21,810 nt of DNA from JBCDBH01 sp039184055 (GTDB taxonomy: Bacteria; Acidobacteriota; Thermoanaerobaculia; Multivoradales; J023): assembly GCA_039184055.1 (NCBI GenBank), contig JBCDBH010000053.1, positions 1 through 21,810 of the forward strand. Direction: 5' to 3'. Within the stretch, counting starts at the first letter, position 1; every line of letters begins with the position of its first letter. Below, one piece after another: positions 7,747-15,256 of this stretch. Under the pieces are notes generated by a model that was given only the letters and a program-made list of their open reading frames with translations, was not told where the DNA came from and searched no databases. The translations under genes and the position numbers were made by a program.

Positions 7747-8549
7747 TGAGTCACCTCGAGCCACGGTGTAGGTTCGTCTTGTCGGGTCAGCACCACCTCG
7801 GCACTGCTTCCCTCCCGATCGAGCACTTCGCCGAGCATTTGTGCCACCAATGCCGGCATGTTGTTGGTTCGCGACAGATGATACGCGACTACCAAGCGTA
7901 ATCGGTCGGAAACCAGCTCACGAAGACCGAGCGCCGCCTCGCGATTCGACAGGTGGCCGTGTCGCCCGGCGACCCGCTGTTTGAGATGCCACGGATACGG
8001 CCCAGCACGCAGCATCTGCAAATCGTGATTGGTCTCGAGTACCAACGCGTCGACGCGGGCCAAACGAGCCCATGCCAGACGACTACGGGTACCGAGATCG
8101 GCGGCGACCCCGAGCCGCGTTCCGGCTTCGTCTTCGATCACATAGCCCACCGGCTCGCGTGCGTCGTGCGGAATGGCGAAGGCTTCGACGCGGAAACCGG
8201 GTACCTCGAACGGCTCACCCGAACGCACCACGTGGGACATCTGACCCGCGGCGGCCGGTGCCGCGCTGGCGAGCGCCGCTGGCGACAGCCCACAGGCGTC
8301 GAGGGTGCCGGCGGTACCGTGCACCGGCATGCCGTGACGGGTCATCAACCGACGCGCGCCACGCACGTGATCGCCGTGCTCGTGGGTGAGCAAGACCGCG
8401 TCGAGATCGGCGGCATCTTCACCGAGGATCGCCAGACGTTTCTCAAGCATGCGACACGAGAAGCCAGCGTCGACCAGCAGACGATGAGCGCCCGACGCGA
8501 CGACGAGCGCATTGCCGCTGCTACCCGAGCCGAGCACCGCCAGACGCAT
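7743..8549 (-). CDS. Metallo-beta-lactamase-fold hydrolase, WalJ/YycJ-like
   Basis: Predicted soluble metallo-hydrolase of 268 residues. Metal ligands visible are THEHGDH (55-61), H128 (IPHD), D151 (AADLG), and the family-typical GHLSN (198-202) and AYHLSRTNN (222-230). The GSGSSGN start and GHLSN motif resemble WalJ/YycJ of Firmicutes, a predicted exonuclease-like protein of uncertain substrate. The ATG at 8549 puts MRLAVLGSGSSGN at the N-terminus as in relatives. A TTG at 8564 would instead overlap the upstream stop by four bases and is a real alternative. Its stop overlaps the purS GTG, so it is probably co-translated with the purine genes. The nucleic-acid role is a family inference. Confidence 0.85.
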   Translation of the reverse strand: MRLAVLGSGSSGNALVVASGAHRLLVDAGFSCRMLEKRLAILGEDAADLDAVLLTHEHGDHVRGARRLMTRHGMPVHGTAGTLDACGLSPAALASAAPAAAGQMSHVVRSGEPFEVPGFRVEAFAIPHDAREPVGYVIEDEAGTRLGVAADLGTRSRLAWARLARVDALVLETNHDLQMLRAGPYPWHLKQRVAGRHGHLSNREAALGLRELVSDRLRLVVAYHLSRTNNMPALVAQMLGEVLDREGSSAEVVLTRQDEPTPWLEVTQ

Positions 8550-8560
8550 CGCTGGATCGC

Positions 8561-9325
8561 TCAAAAGTGGTAGACCTTGCCTTGTTCGAGGTAGTCGATG
8601 TCAGGGTTGTCGAGGGCCGCGATTTCGGCGCGGATGGCGTCGATACAGGGCGGCTTGAGATGGTGGAGCAAGATCGGCACGCGGCGTTCGAGCTTGGTGG
8701 CGATCTCGCGCTCGAGCGTTCGCGGCGTCAGGTGGTACGAGACGTCGGCGATCGATTGCAGATCGTTGTTGAAGCTGACGTCGACACACACCGCCTTGAG
8801 ACCCCGCACCTCGTTGGCGAGCTCCCACAGTCGCTGGGTCGGTCCGGTATCACTCGACCACAAGACCGACGAGCCACCCTGCTGGATCAAAAAGCCGTGG
8901 GTGGGGATCAGGTGATCGACCGGGAACGGCGTGAAGCGCACGCCATCGAGCTCGAAGGGCACGTTGTCTTCGATCTCGTGAAAGCTCACCGCCGGCAAGA
9001 GGTGGTTGGGCAGACGGGTGAAATCGGGCCAGGTGGCGTCGTTGAAGAGGAAACGACGGATCGCGTAACTGGTCGCCGAGCTGGTGTAGATGTCGGTCTT
9101 GCGTCCGGTGCGACTGAAGACGTTTTCGACGAAGAAGGGCAGCGCGCTGGTGTGATCCATGTGCGAGTGGCTGAGCACGATGGAGTGCACGTCGACTTGA
9201 CGCTCGATCGGCAGCGCCTGCGATAACGAGCCGGCATCGAGGGCGATGCGGTCGTTGATCAAGAGACAGGTCATCCGATGCCCCAGACTCTCACCGCCGT
9301 AGCTGCCCAAAACCTCGATCTTCAT
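8561..9325 (-). CDS. Metallo-beta-lactamase-fold hydrolase, class II cyclic-nucleotide phosphodiesterase-like
   Basis: Predicted 254-residue cytosolic hydrolase with a binuclear metal site: HSHMDH (53-58), H138, D159 (SSDTG) and H221/H222 (LLHHLKPP). The HSHMDHTSALPFF segment resembles the HxHLDHxxG signature of class II 3',5'-cyclic nucleotide phosphodiesterases and related RNase Z-like hydrolases. A cyclic-nucleotide substrate is plausible but not proven by sequence. The ATG at 9325 was preferred; a TTG at 9334 is in frame just upstream, and neither has a clear ribosome site. It is the first gene of the minus-strand operon that continues into the MBL-fold gene and pur genes, and it sits behind the dyad-rich region at 9346-9370. 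Confidence 0.8.
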   Translation of the reverse strand: MKIEVLGSYGGESLGHRMTCLLINDRIALDAGSLSQALPIERQVDVHSIVLSHSHMDHTSALPFFVENVFSRTGRKTDIYTSSATSYAIRRFLFNDATWPDFTRLPNHLLPAVSFHEIEDNVPFELDGVRFTPFPVDHLIPTHGFLIQQGGSSVLWSSDTGPTQRLWELANEVRGLKAVCVDVSFNNDLQSIADVSYHLTPRTLEREIATKLERRVPILLHHLKPPCIDAIRAEIAALDNPDIDYLEQGKVYHF

Positions 9326-9345
9326 GGCATTCAATAGGGAAAGTT

Positions 9346-9370
9346 ACAGGATTCTATCCCTGTACGTACA
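9346..9370 (-). promoter_or_regulatory. Candidate promoter/operator of the MBL-pur operon
   Basis: The minus strand has TAGAAT (9351-9356), a five-of-six -10 match, about 26 nt before the first ATG. No good -35 is present at 16-18 nt. Two dyads overlap it: ACAGG and CCTGT arms around the -10 (9346-9363), and a perfect ten-base palindrome TGTACGTACA (9361-9370) in the -20 region. A weak -35 plus a palindrome inside the spacer suggests a factor-controlled promoter. This is inference. Confidence 0.35.
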
Positions 9371-9411
9371 CCGATTCGGCGGAGGGTCGCCCCTTCCTAC
9401 CCAAAGACAAC

Positions 9412-9467
9412 GGCCCCACCGGCCGCTTACCGGTCGCGCGAGCATATCGGAAAGCGGCGGCGGGGCC
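9412..9467 (-). terminator. Long intrinsic-terminator-like hairpin after the barrel gene
   Basis: On the minus strand the arm GGCCCCGCCGCCGCTTTCCG pairs with a distal arm whose reverse complement is GGCCCCACCGGCCGCTTACC(G). That gives about 19 pairs with one bulge, one mismatch and a 15-nt loop, followed by GTTGTCTTT. It lies about 36 nt beyond the stop of the barrel protein gene. The T-tract is imperfect, but the position and stem strength support termination of the envelope operon. Confidence 0.6.
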
Positions 9468-9474
9468 GAATCGG

Positions 9475-9490
9475 CACCGTCCGGACGGTG
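9475..9490 (-). other. 16-base perfect palindrome after the barrel gene
   Basis: CACCGTCCGGACGGTG is a perfect palindrome 12 nt downstream of the barrel gene stop. It is followed at once on the minus strand by CCGATTCGG, another small dyad. With no loop and no T-run it is not a canonical terminator. It may help the larger hairpin at 9412-9467 or be a protein-binding site. Confidence 0.35.
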
Positions 9491-9502
9491 ATGGGCGCGC
9501 GC

Positions 9503-12397
9503 TTAGAAGCGCGTTCCGATCCAGAAGTAGGTCTGGAAATCGTCGTCCGAGTTGTCGCCGAAATCGGTCACCTTGGCGAAGTCCCAGTTGAGCTGGAGCC
9601 CGAGGAAGTTGACCGACAGACCCCAACCGTACGAGGCCAAACCGTCGTCGAGCTGGTCGAGATCATCGTCGTAGAGGTTGAAGTCGCCGACGTCCGGGAA
9701 CCACGCGGCGCCCAGGTCGAAGAAGACGTTACCCCGGATGTTCGACAGTCCGAAGAACGGGAATTGGACCTGGTTGATCAGCGGGAAACGCAGTTCGGCG
9801 TTGAAATGCGCGGTGTTGAAGCCCGCGAACTCGTTGCGCCGGAAACCACGGATGGTGTCGAAGCCACCGACATAGCTGACGTTCGGGAAATCACCTTCGG
9901 AGAAATTGCCGCGTAGTCGGAAGGCGAGATTCACCGTCCGGGTCAGGGCGAAGTATTTCCGCGCGTCGATGAAGTAGTCGTTGAACAACGCACCGCCTTC
10001 ATCGCCTCCCAAGGCGTAGCTCGCGCCGACGCGGAACAGGGTGCCGGTCACCGGGCCCCACGGTTGGTAGAGCGCCGTGTCGTGCACGAAGGTGACGCCG
10101 GCTTCGGCGTAGTCGTCCTCACGTGGCGAGATCACCACGACCTGGTTGCCCTGAGCGTCGTTCTCGGTGAGGAAACCGTTGTACTCGCGGAGGTTGTAAC
10201 CGAGTGAGAACTCGACCCGATTGGCGCGATTGAACGGATAGATGGCCCGCCCTTCGATCCCGGTGAGGGTGTAGAGATCCTCACGCACCTCTTCGAGATT
10301 GCCGTCCGAGTTCTCCCGTAGGAAGAAGCCGTAGAAGCGCGTGTCGAAGAGACTCGCCGTCCACTGCCAGCGATTGCGGAAATCGCCGTAGGTGAAGTTG
10401 AAATCGGAGAAGGTGTCGACCGCGCCGAGACGCCCGAAGATCCGCCGATCGCCGAGGTAGTCCGACCAGGTGAGGAACAAGTAGCCGACGAAGATCTGAT
10501 CGGTGTCGACACCGACCGCGGTGACCGCGTCTTCGAGGAAGAAGTTGAAGCCACCGTAGGGTTCTTCGTTGGCCGGATCGATGGTCACCTCGATATCGGG
10601 CTCGAAGTCCGGAACCGCGGCGAGATCGAGCGGCCCTTCGGGAAGCTCGTACGGCGCGGGCGGCGACACCGGTTCTTCGACGTCACGCACGTAGAGGTCG
10701 TAGCGACCCTTCCAGAAGCCCGTGTACACGAGCCGCTCACCACCACCCGGCAACGGCAACACCGCCGGCCGATCGGCCGCGGTCACCGCATCGGTGAATT
10801 GCGTCAAGGTGGCGTTCGAGAAATCGATCGAGTAGATGTTGTCGACGCCGCCTCGATCCGAGGTGAAGTACAGCCGCTGCGAGTCCGGCGAATAGGCCGG
10901 CTCGTAGTTGTTGTGCTCACCCCAGGTGACCGCGAAGCGCTGACTCGGATCGTTGCGATCGAGTCGGAAGATGTGATCGTGCCGATCGACCGTCGTCGAA
11001 TAAGCCAGCCATCGACCGTCGGGCGAGTACTCGGGCGACCCGTCGAAACGTTCGTCGTTGGTGAGATTGCTGATCTCGAGGGTAGCGAGATCGATCTCGT
11101 AGATGTCGTAGTAGCCATTGAGATTGCCCTGGAAGGCGATGCGATCACCCTCCGGGCTCCACGCCGGTGAGGTTTGCTGCTCGAGATCCATGTCGATGAT
11201 CTGGGTGAGGCCACCGTCGAGAACGTCGATCAACACCAGCGAGCGGGTCGCTTCGCGACGCGCGAACATGGCGAGGGTGTTGCCATCGGGCGAGAACGCC
11301 AAATCGCCACCCGCCTCGGATTCGTTGGTGGTCGACAACGACTGCACCTGTTTGTCGAAGCCCGGGGTGAGGTTGCGAATCCGCGTCCGGCTCTCGGCAT
11401 CGAAGATCGACACGTCGATCATGCCGCGATCGGTGGTCACCGCCGCCACCAGATCACCCGATGGCGCGGCCTCGGGGGAGAACTCCCAGGTATCGAGTGG
11501 ACGATCCCCCAACCGGAAGCGGCGACCGAAATCTCCCGGCTCACCGGTGGCGAGTAGCTCGGCGAGGTATCTCTGCCGCAGCCAGCGCCGGAGCTCGGCA
11601 TCGAAATCCTCCGCGTCGAGCCGGAACGTTCGCTCGAGCGCGGGCCCGACTCGGAAGCCGACGGAGTTGCGCATCTCGTAGATGAAATCGACCACACCAT
11701 CTTTGCCCCAGCGTTCTTCGATGAAATCGAACACCGCGTGACCGAAGCGATAGGCCAGATAACCACGGAACGGGTTGGTCACCGACGGAATGTTGTCGTT
11801 GACCACCAGATCGCGGATGAATTTCTTCTCCGAAGGGCTCTCGTCGTCACCGATGTAGCTCGCCATGCCTTCCATGAACCAGAGCGGGGGCCCACCGCGC
11901 AGGCGAGCGCCGACCCGGCCTCGAAAGAGGATGTGGTACTGAAAGATGTGGGTGAGCTCGTGCTTGATCAGCGCCAGCAGGTCGCGATCCGACAGATCGA
12001 GCGGCATCACCATACGGAACTGGCTCGGCGTGGCGAACGCCTGGGCGCCCTCGGGGATACCGTTCAGAATGATGTTGTTCTGCAAGAAGGCCGAATGGGT
12101 GGCGTAGACGATCAGCGGCGTCGGCTCGTCGATCTGATAGTCGAGCATGCGCGATAGCTCGTCGTACGCGCTCTCCGCCAGCGACACGGTGTTCTCGAGG
12201 AGATGTTCCGCGTCCTCGTAGTAGTACACGTCGAAGTGGGGCGAGTGGTAGATCTTCCACTCGAAGTCACGATACTGGACGCGGTTCTTGCCGAAATACT
12301 GACCAGAGGCCGCCGTGGCGCCGAGCAAGCAGGCCAAGAAGACGGTCAGACCGACAGTGGCGAAACGGGAAAGTCGGGAAAGAACGGGGCGGTGCAA
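9503..12397 (-). CDS. Peptidase MA-like / TolB-type propeller / Omp85 barrel fusion protein
   Basis: Predicted outer-membrane protein with three modules. Residue numbers count from the in-frame ATG at 12418 (971 aa). A signal peptide (about 11-39) ends near ATAASGQ. A gluzincin peptidase MA-like domain (about 45-295) has HELTH at 153-157 and the third metal ligand E183 in WFMEGMASYIG. A WD40/PD40 propeller (about 300-600) has SPDG-type turns at 376, 421, 465 and 510. A C-terminal barrel (about 610-971) has the Omp85 loop motif GGFDTIRGFRRNEF (851-864) and a terminal aromatic FWIGTRF. No POTRA repeats are evident. The TTG start at 12397 (residue 8) is preferred because AGGAGG lies eight bases upstream and it yields a basic signal-peptide N-region; the ATG at 12418 has no ribosome site. 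It is the last gene of a three-gene exported operon. Substrate and role are unknown. Confidence 0.88.
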   Translation of the reverse strand: MHRPVLSRLSRFATVGLTVFLACLLGATAASGQYFGKNRVQYRDFEWKIYHSPHFDVYYYEDAEHLLENTVSLAESAYDELSRMLDYQIDEPTPLIVYATHSAFLQNNIILNGIPEGAQAFATPSQFRMVMPLDLSDRDLLALIKHELTHIFQYHILFRGRVGARLRGGPPLWFMEGMASYIGDDESPSEKKFIRDLVVNDNIPSVTNPFRGYLAYRFGHAVFDFIEERWGKDGVVDFIYEMRNSVGFRVGPALERTFRLDAEDFDAELRRWLRQRYLAELLATGEPGDFGRRFRLGDRPLDTWEFSPEAAPSGDLVAAVTTDRGMIDVSIFDAESRTRIRNLTPGFDKQVQSLSTTNESEAGGDLAFSPDGNTLAMFARREATRSLVLIDVLDGGLTQIIDMDLEQQTSPAWSPEGDRIAFQGNLNGYYDIYEIDLATLEISNLTNDERFDGSPEYSPDGRWLAYSTTVDRHDHIFRLDRNDPSQRFAVTWGEHNNYEPAYSPDSQRLYFTSDRGGVDNIYSIDFSNATLTQFTDAVTAADRPAVLPLPGGGERLVYTGFWKGRYDLYVRDVEEPVSPPAPYELPEGPLDLAAVPDFEPDIEVTIDPANEEPYGGFNFFLEDAVTAVGVDTDQIFVGYLFLTWSDYLGDRRIFGRLGAVDTFSDFNFTYGDFRNRWQWTASLFDTRFYGFFLRENSDGNLEEVREDLYTLTGIEGRAIYPFNRANRVEFSLGYNLREYNGFLTENDAQGNQVVVISPREDDYAEAGVTFVHDTALYQPWGPVTGTLFRVGASYALGGDEGGALFNDYFIDARKYFALTRTVNLAFRLRGNFSEGDFPNVSYVGGFDTIRGFRRNEFAGFNTAHFNAELRFPLINQVQFPFFGLSNIRGNVFFDLGAAWFPDVGDFNLYDDDLDQLDDGLASYGWGLSVNFLGLQLNWDFAKVTDFGDNSDDDFQTYFWIGTRF

Positions 12398-12436
12398 GGC
12401 TTCTTCCTCCTGGTTCATGGCTCGGTCGACACGCGA

Positions 12437-13141
12437 TCAGTTGATGAAGAGAACACGTGTTGCCTGCACCGCCTTCTGCGTGAAGATGCCGGCGATGCGG
12501 TCCTCGAGAGCGTAGAGGTTCTGGAACATGCCGGCCAGCGGGTCGGCCGACTCGCCCTCGTATTGCTTGAAGTCCTTGAAGTTGTCGTCGTAGAGCAGCT
12601 CACCGGTCATGCCGTCGTAGACCTGCATGACGATGTCGAATTCGAAACCGGTCTCCTCCACCAAGACCTGACGCGGATACTGCCGGCCGTCGAAGGGTGA
12701 GGTGTAGGTCTCGGTGCGGTAGCCACTGCGATCCTGGATGTCGAAATCGAGACTTCCGGAGAGGATCAGGTCGGTCTGCATCCGCTGCCCCACCATGCTC
12801 CAGAAATCACGTTCTTCGGCGAGCGCGAGCAGATCGTAGGTCGGGTAGTCGATCGGCCCGGTCTCGATCACCTTCAGATCGGTCTGCCGACGGAGCAGCT
12901 TGACCATGTAGCGCTCGAATTCTTCCTGGACGTCGAGATCGCGACCGGGCAGCTGCGTCTCACCTTCTTGGGTCACCATGATGAAGGGAAAGACCGCCAC
13001 GGTGCGCCGATCCTCGAGCTCGAGACGAGCCCGTACCGGCAGCTCGAGCCCGACCTCGACGGTGCGAGCCTGGAGCAGACCGGGCGTGGTGATCAGGATG
13101 GCCATGGCGAGCAGGAGCGTCACGGGGGTACGAGCATTCAT
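12437..13141 (-). CDS. Exported CsgG/TolB-N-like protein of unknown function
   Basis: I do not recognise a named family. The 234-residue product has a clear signal peptide (LLLAMAILITTPGLLQA, cleavage near 25) and no lipobox. The mature part shows the alternating pattern of the CsgG/TolB N-terminal/FlgO-like alpha/beta fold. RRTVAVFPF (45-53) comes first, then an EEFERYMVKLLRR helix, a DLKVIETG strand, TDLILSGSLDFD (123-134) and FDIVMQVYDGMTGELLYDD (168-186). The assignment is by pattern, not similarity search. The ATG at 13141 has AAGGAG seven bases upstream; the open frame to 13699 is noise over the preceding gene. It lies between a TPR lipoprotein and the peptidase-barrel gene, suggesting a shared envelope assembly or stress role. 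Confidence 0.75.
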   Translation of the reverse strand: MNARTPVTLLLAMAILITTPGLLQARTVEVGLELPVRARLELEDRRTVAVFPFIMVTQEGETQLPGRDLDVQEEFERYMVKLLRRQTDLKVIETGPIDYPTYDLLALAEERDFWSMVGQRMQTDLILSGSLDFDIQDRSGYRTETYTSPFDGRQYPRQVLVEETGFEFDIVMQVYDGMTGELLYDDNFKDFKQYEGESADPLAGMFQNLYALEDRIAGIFTQKAVQATRVLFIN

Positions 13142-13161
13142 GGGCAGGCTCCTTGAAGGAT

Positions 13162-13188
13162 GGGCGCGCGCGGCACGGGCGCGCGCGG
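13162..13188 (-). repeat. GC-rich 12-nt direct repeat between two envelope genes
   Basis: GGGCGCGCGCGG occurs twice (13162-13173 and 13177-13188), separated by CAC, in the 77-nt gap between the TPR lipoprotein gene and the CsgG-like gene. The GCGCGC cores are self-complementary, so the mRNA could form a hairpin about 20 nt before the ribosome site of the downstream gene. Possible expression tuning is inferred only. Confidence 0.45.
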
Positions 13189-13218
13189 TGTCCACTACCG
13201 AGGTCGGTGCCGTCCTCG

Positions 13219-13653
13219 TCACGAGTCGGCCTCGGGCTCGGTCGGCTGCGGACGGAAGTTGCGGTAGAACTCGACGAAGCGGGTGTAGTTCCGCCGTAGC
13301 TCGGGGTTGCCCGGCGCCTTTTCGACCGCCTTCTGATACGCCTCGAGCGCCTCGTCGAATTGTCCGAGAGCTTCGTGCGCCACCGCGATGTTGTTGAGAA
13401 TTCGGGCGTCGGGCCCACGCAAACGCTCGGCCTGACGGAACCGGAAGAGCGCTTCGCTCCACAACCCTCGGCGCGCCATCTTGGTGCCGAAATCGAGTTG
13501 TTGCTCGGCGGTGGTCGGCGTGAAGGCCGCGGCAGAACGGTTGTCGCCCGAACCGTTGCCACTCGAGCCACAGCCGCCGAGCAACAGAGCGAGCATGGCC
13601 ACGGCAGCGAGCGCCGAGAAGGAAAGAGACATCTTGCGACGGAGCGTGGGCAC
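13219..13653 (-). CDS. TPR-repeat lipoprotein
   Basis: A 144-residue predicted lipoprotein. The basic N-region (PTLRRK) is followed by a hydrophobic stretch and the lipobox LLGGC, with lipidation at C28. A Ser/Gly-rich linker leads to two TPR-like repeats, about 50-80 and 84-117 (ILNNIAVAHEALGQFDEALE, then AYQKAVEKAPGNPELRRNY). TPRs mediate protein-protein contacts, so an adaptor role for the two following exported proteins is plausible. The GTG at 13653 is preferred because AAGGAG lies ten bases upstream and the signal peptide is then standard. An in-frame ATG at 13683 would add ten residues but has no ribosome site. It is the first gene of the envelope operon, 75 nt after an intrinsic terminator. 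Confidence 0.85.
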   Translation of the reverse strand: MPTLRRKMSLSFSALAAVAMLALLLGGCGSSGNGSGDNRSAAAFTPTTAEQQLDFGTKMARRGLWSEALFRFRQAERLRGPDARILNNIAVAHEALGQFDEALEAYQKAVEKAPGNPELRRNYTRFVEFYRNFRPQPTEPEADS

Positions 13654-13727
13654 GATTTTCAGGCTCCTTGGTCGAACAAACATCGAAACTGTCTTTCATG
13701 CCCCTTCTGGAGCACGAAAGACGTACG

Positions 13728-13744
13728 AAAAAAGCCCCGAGGGC
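13728..13744 (-). terminator. Intrinsic terminator upstream of the TPR lipoprotein gene
   Basis: The minus strand reads GCCCTCGGGGC followed by TTTTTT, a compact four-pair GC stem with a TCG loop and a six-T tract: a textbook Rho-independent terminator. There is no minus-strand gene before it (dprA is on the other strand). It must therefore end either a small RNA or a prematurely terminated leader of the envelope operon. Confidence 0.7.
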
Positions 13745-13890
13745 GATTCAGATACGACGTACCGAGCCAATACTCGGTATGCCAAGACTACGTCGTCGGA
13801 GCCGACGTTGGATTCCGCTGGCCACCACACTCTCGAAAGATGCGTGGTTGTCGAGGCTACGCCCGGCTTCGAGGGACACTGTCTGGACAA
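13745..13890 (-). ncRNA. Candidate structured leader or small RNA
   Basis: Minus-strand segment ending at the terminator at 13728-13744. Two strong helices are visible. ACCACGC, a bulged A, TCT, a TTCG loop, AGA and GTGTGGT form one (13824-13848, ten pairs including one G-T). TACCGAG and CTCGGTA close a six-base loop (13760-13779), extended by ACGACG and CGTCGT with an 11-nt bulge. A TATACT hexamer near 13891-13896 could be a -10, but no -35 was found. It matches no RNA family that I recognise and has no credible ORF. It is either an attenuator controlling the envelope operon or an independent RNA. Confidence 0.4.
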
Positions 13891-14039
13891 AGTATATACA
13901 GCGAAACTCGTGCCGACCGCCCGGGTTTCCGCCGTCCACCCTCGCCGCGCCGCCGTTCGCCCCCGGGTCGGGAAGCCACGAGCGCTTCGATTTCGCCATC
14001 GTCTGTCCGATTCACCCGCGCCCGACGTGATGAATCGAT

Positions 14040-15179
14040 ATGAACGACAACCTCGCCCCCGCCCTCCACCGCGATCTCACCATCGCGCTCACCACCACCG
14101 ACACGCTGCCCCGCGCCGTCGCCTATCGGCTGGCGTGGAGTCTCGATCGCTGGCTCGACCGCACCTCACCGAGCGCCGCCCTGGCGACCGAGCTCGGCGT
14201 GCCCGAGACCTCGCTCGCCCGTGCCTTCGCCCTCCGTCACACCGCCGATCGCGACGCCGCGACGGCGCGAGCACGCGCCGCCCGGCACGACGCCCGTCTG
14301 GTGGTGGCGGGCGATCCCGATTGGCCCGCCGCGCTCGCCACGCTCGCCGTGCCACCACCTCTTCTGGTGGTGCGGGGCGAGCTTCCCGACGCCGAGCGCC
14401 CGGCGGTGGCGATCGTCGGCGCGCGGCGAATGAACGCCTACGGTCGCGCCACCGCCCATCGTCTCGCCACGGACCTCGCCGCGCTCGGGATCGTCGTGGT
14501 GTCGGGATTCGCCCGTGGCATCGACGCCACCGCCCACGACGCCGCGGCGGCCACCGGCCACACCGTCGCGGTGCTCGGCTGTGGCATCGACATCGACTAC
14601 CCGCGTCGGAGCCGGGCATTGGCCGAACGGATCGCCAACCGTGGCGCCTTGATCAGCGAGTTTCCGATCGGCGTCGAGCCACGGGCGTGGCATTTCCCGG
14701 TACGCAACCGCATCATCGCCGCGCTCGGTCATGGCACCTTGGTGATTCAGGCGAGCCGACGCTCGGGCTCGTTGATCACCGCCGGCCGCGCACTCGACCT
14801 GGGTCGCGACGTCTACGCCGTGCCCGGACGAATCGACGATCCGCTCGCCGCCGGCCCGAACGATCTGATCGCCGATGGCGCGGTGCCCATCCGTCACGTC
14901 GACGATCTGCTCGACTGTCTGCCCATGACGACGCGTGATCGGCTGACGACGCCACCGATCCCGATCGACAGCGCGGTCGAGACGACCGCACGCGGCGTGC
15001 CGGCGCGCATCGCCACGTGGCTCCTCGACCGCCCGGATCCGGTCGACGCCGAGACGATCGCCACCGCACTCGACGTCTCGATCGATCGCGTGCTCGCCGC
15101 CTTGCTCGAGCTCGAGCTGCTCAGTCGAATCAAGCGTCTTCCCGGTCCACGCTTCGTCGCCATCCGACCGCGAAATTGA
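14040..15179 (+). CDS. dprA: DNA-processing protein DprA (Smf)
   Basis: Cytosolic protein that binds incoming single-stranded DNA and loads RecA during natural transformation. The 379-residue product has the Rossmann-like DprA core: VAIVGARR (123-130), VSGFARGIDATAH (154-166), FPVRNRIIAALG (219-230) and the GSLITAGRALDLGRDVYAVPG segment (243-263). A C-terminal winged-helix region (about 320-375) is also typical. The ATG at 14040 has no strong ribosome site, but the length fits the family. It is the first gene of the plus-strand cluster. In Bacillus, dprA is followed by topA and trmFO; here topA is missing and trmFO follows directly. DprA suggests, but does not prove, competence. Confidence 0.95.
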   Translation: MNDNLAPALHRDLTIALTTTDTLPRAVAYRLAWSLDRWLDRTSPSAALATELGVPETSLARAFALRHTADRDAATARARAARHDARLVVAGDPDWPAALATLAVPPPLLVVRGELPDAERPAVAIVGARRMNAYGRATAHRLATDLAALGIVVVSGFARGIDATAHDAAAATGHTVAVLGCGIDIDYPRRSRALAERIANRGALISEFPIGVEPRAWHFPVRNRIIAALGHGTLVIQASRRSGSLITAGRALDLGRDVYAVPGRIDDPLAAGPNDLIADGAVPIRHVDDLLDCLPMTTRDRLTTPPIPIDSAVETTARGVPARIATWLLDRPDPVDAETIATALDVSIDRVLAALLELELLSRIKRLPGPRFVAIRPRN

Positions 15180-15256
15180 CGACGTATACTGCCCACGGCG
15201 TCGTGGTCGCGGCTCCCCGCGAGCCCATGAACGCCACCGAATGCAACGGAGACAGC

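Noticed and set aside
13696..13890. 64-codon minus-strand ORF before the TPR lipoprotein
   Set aside because: TTG start without a ribosome site, spans the intrinsic terminator, composition not coding-like. A structured RNA explains the region better.
13728..13900. 6S RNA or tRNA
   Set aside because: No long closing stem with a central bubble as in 6S, and no T-loop or acceptor-stem pattern for tRNA.
13481..14938. 485-codon plus-strand frame spanning the lipoprotein gene, intergenic region and dprA
   Set aside because: Arg/Pro/His-rich out-of-frame translation over dprA; overlaps two supported genes and has no signal of its own.
15176..15190. Promoter TTGACG/TATACT upstream of trmFO
   Set aside because: The two hexamers are only three bases apart and no other -35 exists at 16-18 nt; the TATACT alone is not convincing.
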